Positions 5,951 through 6,567 of a DNA stretch of 6,567 nt are shown one piece after another. Numbering within the stretch: position 1 is the first letter of the stretch; each line of letters starts with the position of its first letter. Source of the stretch: JBFLVQ01 sp040758525 (GTDB taxonomy: Bacteria > Acidobacteriota > Blastocatellia > Chloracidobacteriales > JADJPF01); contig JBFLVQ010000546.1 in NCBI GenBank assembly GCA_040758525.1, positions 1 through 6,567 of the forward strand, written 5' to 3'. Below the pieces are notes generated by a model. That model made no database searches. It was not told where the DNA came from and was given only the letters and a program-made list of their open reading frames with translations. A program made the position numbers and the translations under genes.

Positions 5951-6567
5951 ATGGATACTATAGCAATGAGAAGAGCCTATCAATTTTTGCCAGTTGATAC
6001 CACTATGAGATGGCAAGACTGGACCTTCGTAGGAATGGTTGTAGCAGGCCTGCTAGCTTTTATTACCCTATTACAAGGGAACTATGTATGGGCAGTAGTT
6101 TGGAGCACCATTGCCTTATTCTTGTTTGTAGTAGCGAGAATCTCGAGCAAGCATCATCCTGGTCCTATGTCATATGCGCTCAGATGGTTCCTTTTCGCTC
6201 CACGCCCCTACCTCTCATATAAACACTTGAAACAGATTCTTGAGCTGAAAGAAGGAGAACGCCTACTAGAGATAGGCCCAGGCAATGGTATCCATGCTTT
6301 ACCAGTTGCGTCGGCATTAACTCCTAAAGGTAGGCTTGATGTGCTGGATATACAGCAAGCGATGCTGTTAGATCTAATGGATCGCGCCCAGGCAAAAAAG
6401 CTGGCAAATATCTTTCCTACACAAGGTGATGCTACAAGGTTGCCATATGTAGATAATACCTTCGATGCTGTTTATCTTATTACTGTACTTGGTGAAATTC
6501 CCGCTGCAGATCAAGCATTACGAGAAATAAGAAGGGTACTAAAACCCAAAGGACGTTTGGTTATAGG
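5951..6567 (+). CDS. Class I SAM-dependent methyltransferase with N-terminal membrane hairpin (3' end beyond window)
   Basis: The frame is open from the ATG at 5951 to the window edge (205 codons), so the C-terminus is missing. Residues about 25-44 and 46-62 form two hydrophobic segments separated by a short turn (QGNY), suggesting a membrane-anchoring hairpin. A basic linker with R78 and KHLKQILELKEGE (91-103) leads into a Rossmann-fold methyltransferase of the UbiE/Methyltransf_11 type. Its landmarks are the SAM-binding LLEIGPGNG (105-113), the acidic strand end VLDI (131-134), QGDATRLPYVDNTFDAV (158-174), and ALREIRRVLKPKGRLVI (189-205). Similar membrane-anchored enzymes act on lipids, quinones or other hydrophobic substrates. 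The actual substrate is unknown. The start is uncertain: no candidate (ATG 5951, 5966 or 6005) has a good Shine-Dalgarno, and 6005 would still keep both hydrophobic segments. The gene follows a strong terminator, so it should have its own promoter. A TACTAT at 5956-5961 could be a weak -10, which would favour the 6005 start. Confidence 0.82.
   Translation, partial: MDTIAMRRAYQFLPVDTTMRWQDWTFVGMVVAGLLAFITLLQGNYVWAVVWSTIALFLFVVARISSKHHPGPMSYALRWFLFAPRPYLSYKHLKQILELKEGERLLEIGPGNGIHALPVASALTPKGRLDVLDIQQAMLLDLMDRAQAKKLANIFPTQGDATRLPYVDNTFDAVYLITVLGEIPAADQALREIRRVLKPKGRLVI

Noticed and set aside
6010..6222. 70-codon + strand frame near the right end
   Set aside because: It is out of frame with the methyltransferase, which covers the same bases with clear family motifs. 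The shorter frame has no motif or Shine-Dalgarno.

Overview
The window reads as ordinary bacterial chromosome of moderate, slightly AT-leaning composition. An outer-membrane porin with a cleavable signal peptide and a C-terminal aromatic residue points to a Gram-negative (diderm) host. The first gene joins a DksA/TraR-like zinc finger to a SpoIIE/RsbU-type PP2C phosphatase. From memory this architecture is common in Acidobacteriota and neighbouring phyla, so an acidobacterium is my best guess, but that is an inference and not a demonstrated placement. All six convincing genes lie on the + strand.

Layout: (a) positions 1-267 hold no convincing gene, only a reading frame broken by one stop that may be a decayed or frameshifted 3' end. 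(b) A good sigma70-like promoter (268-297) leads into the zinc-finger/PP2C phosphatase (334-1314). (c) After a 118-base gap comes an N-acyl-D-amino-acid deacylase-like amidohydrolase (1433-3163), followed by a weak hairpin and T-run terminator. (d) A 339-base intergenic region leads into a compact three-gene operon: a five-helix membrane protein (3503-4111), a three-helix membrane protein (4126-4569) and a phosphate-selective-type (OprO/OprP-like) porin (4611-5876). Each has a strong Shine-Dalgarno sequence, and the operon ends at a clear 12-bp hairpin terminator (5898-5935). (e) A SAM-dependent methyltransferase with an N-terminal membrane hairpin starts near 5951 and runs off the right edge.

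The genes suggest three or four separate units: stress or partner-switch signalling (phosphatase), D-amino-acid derivative turnover (deacylase), an envelope module of unknown purpose (two membrane proteins plus porin), and lipid or small-molecule methylation (methyltransferase). The most interesting part is the porin operon. Its two small inner-membrane proteins, which I do not recognise, carry histidines that a simple topology model places mainly on the periplasmic side, so an inner-membrane complex working with an outer-membrane channel is conceivable. Nothing in the window looks like a mobile element, CRISPR array, RNA gene or defence system.
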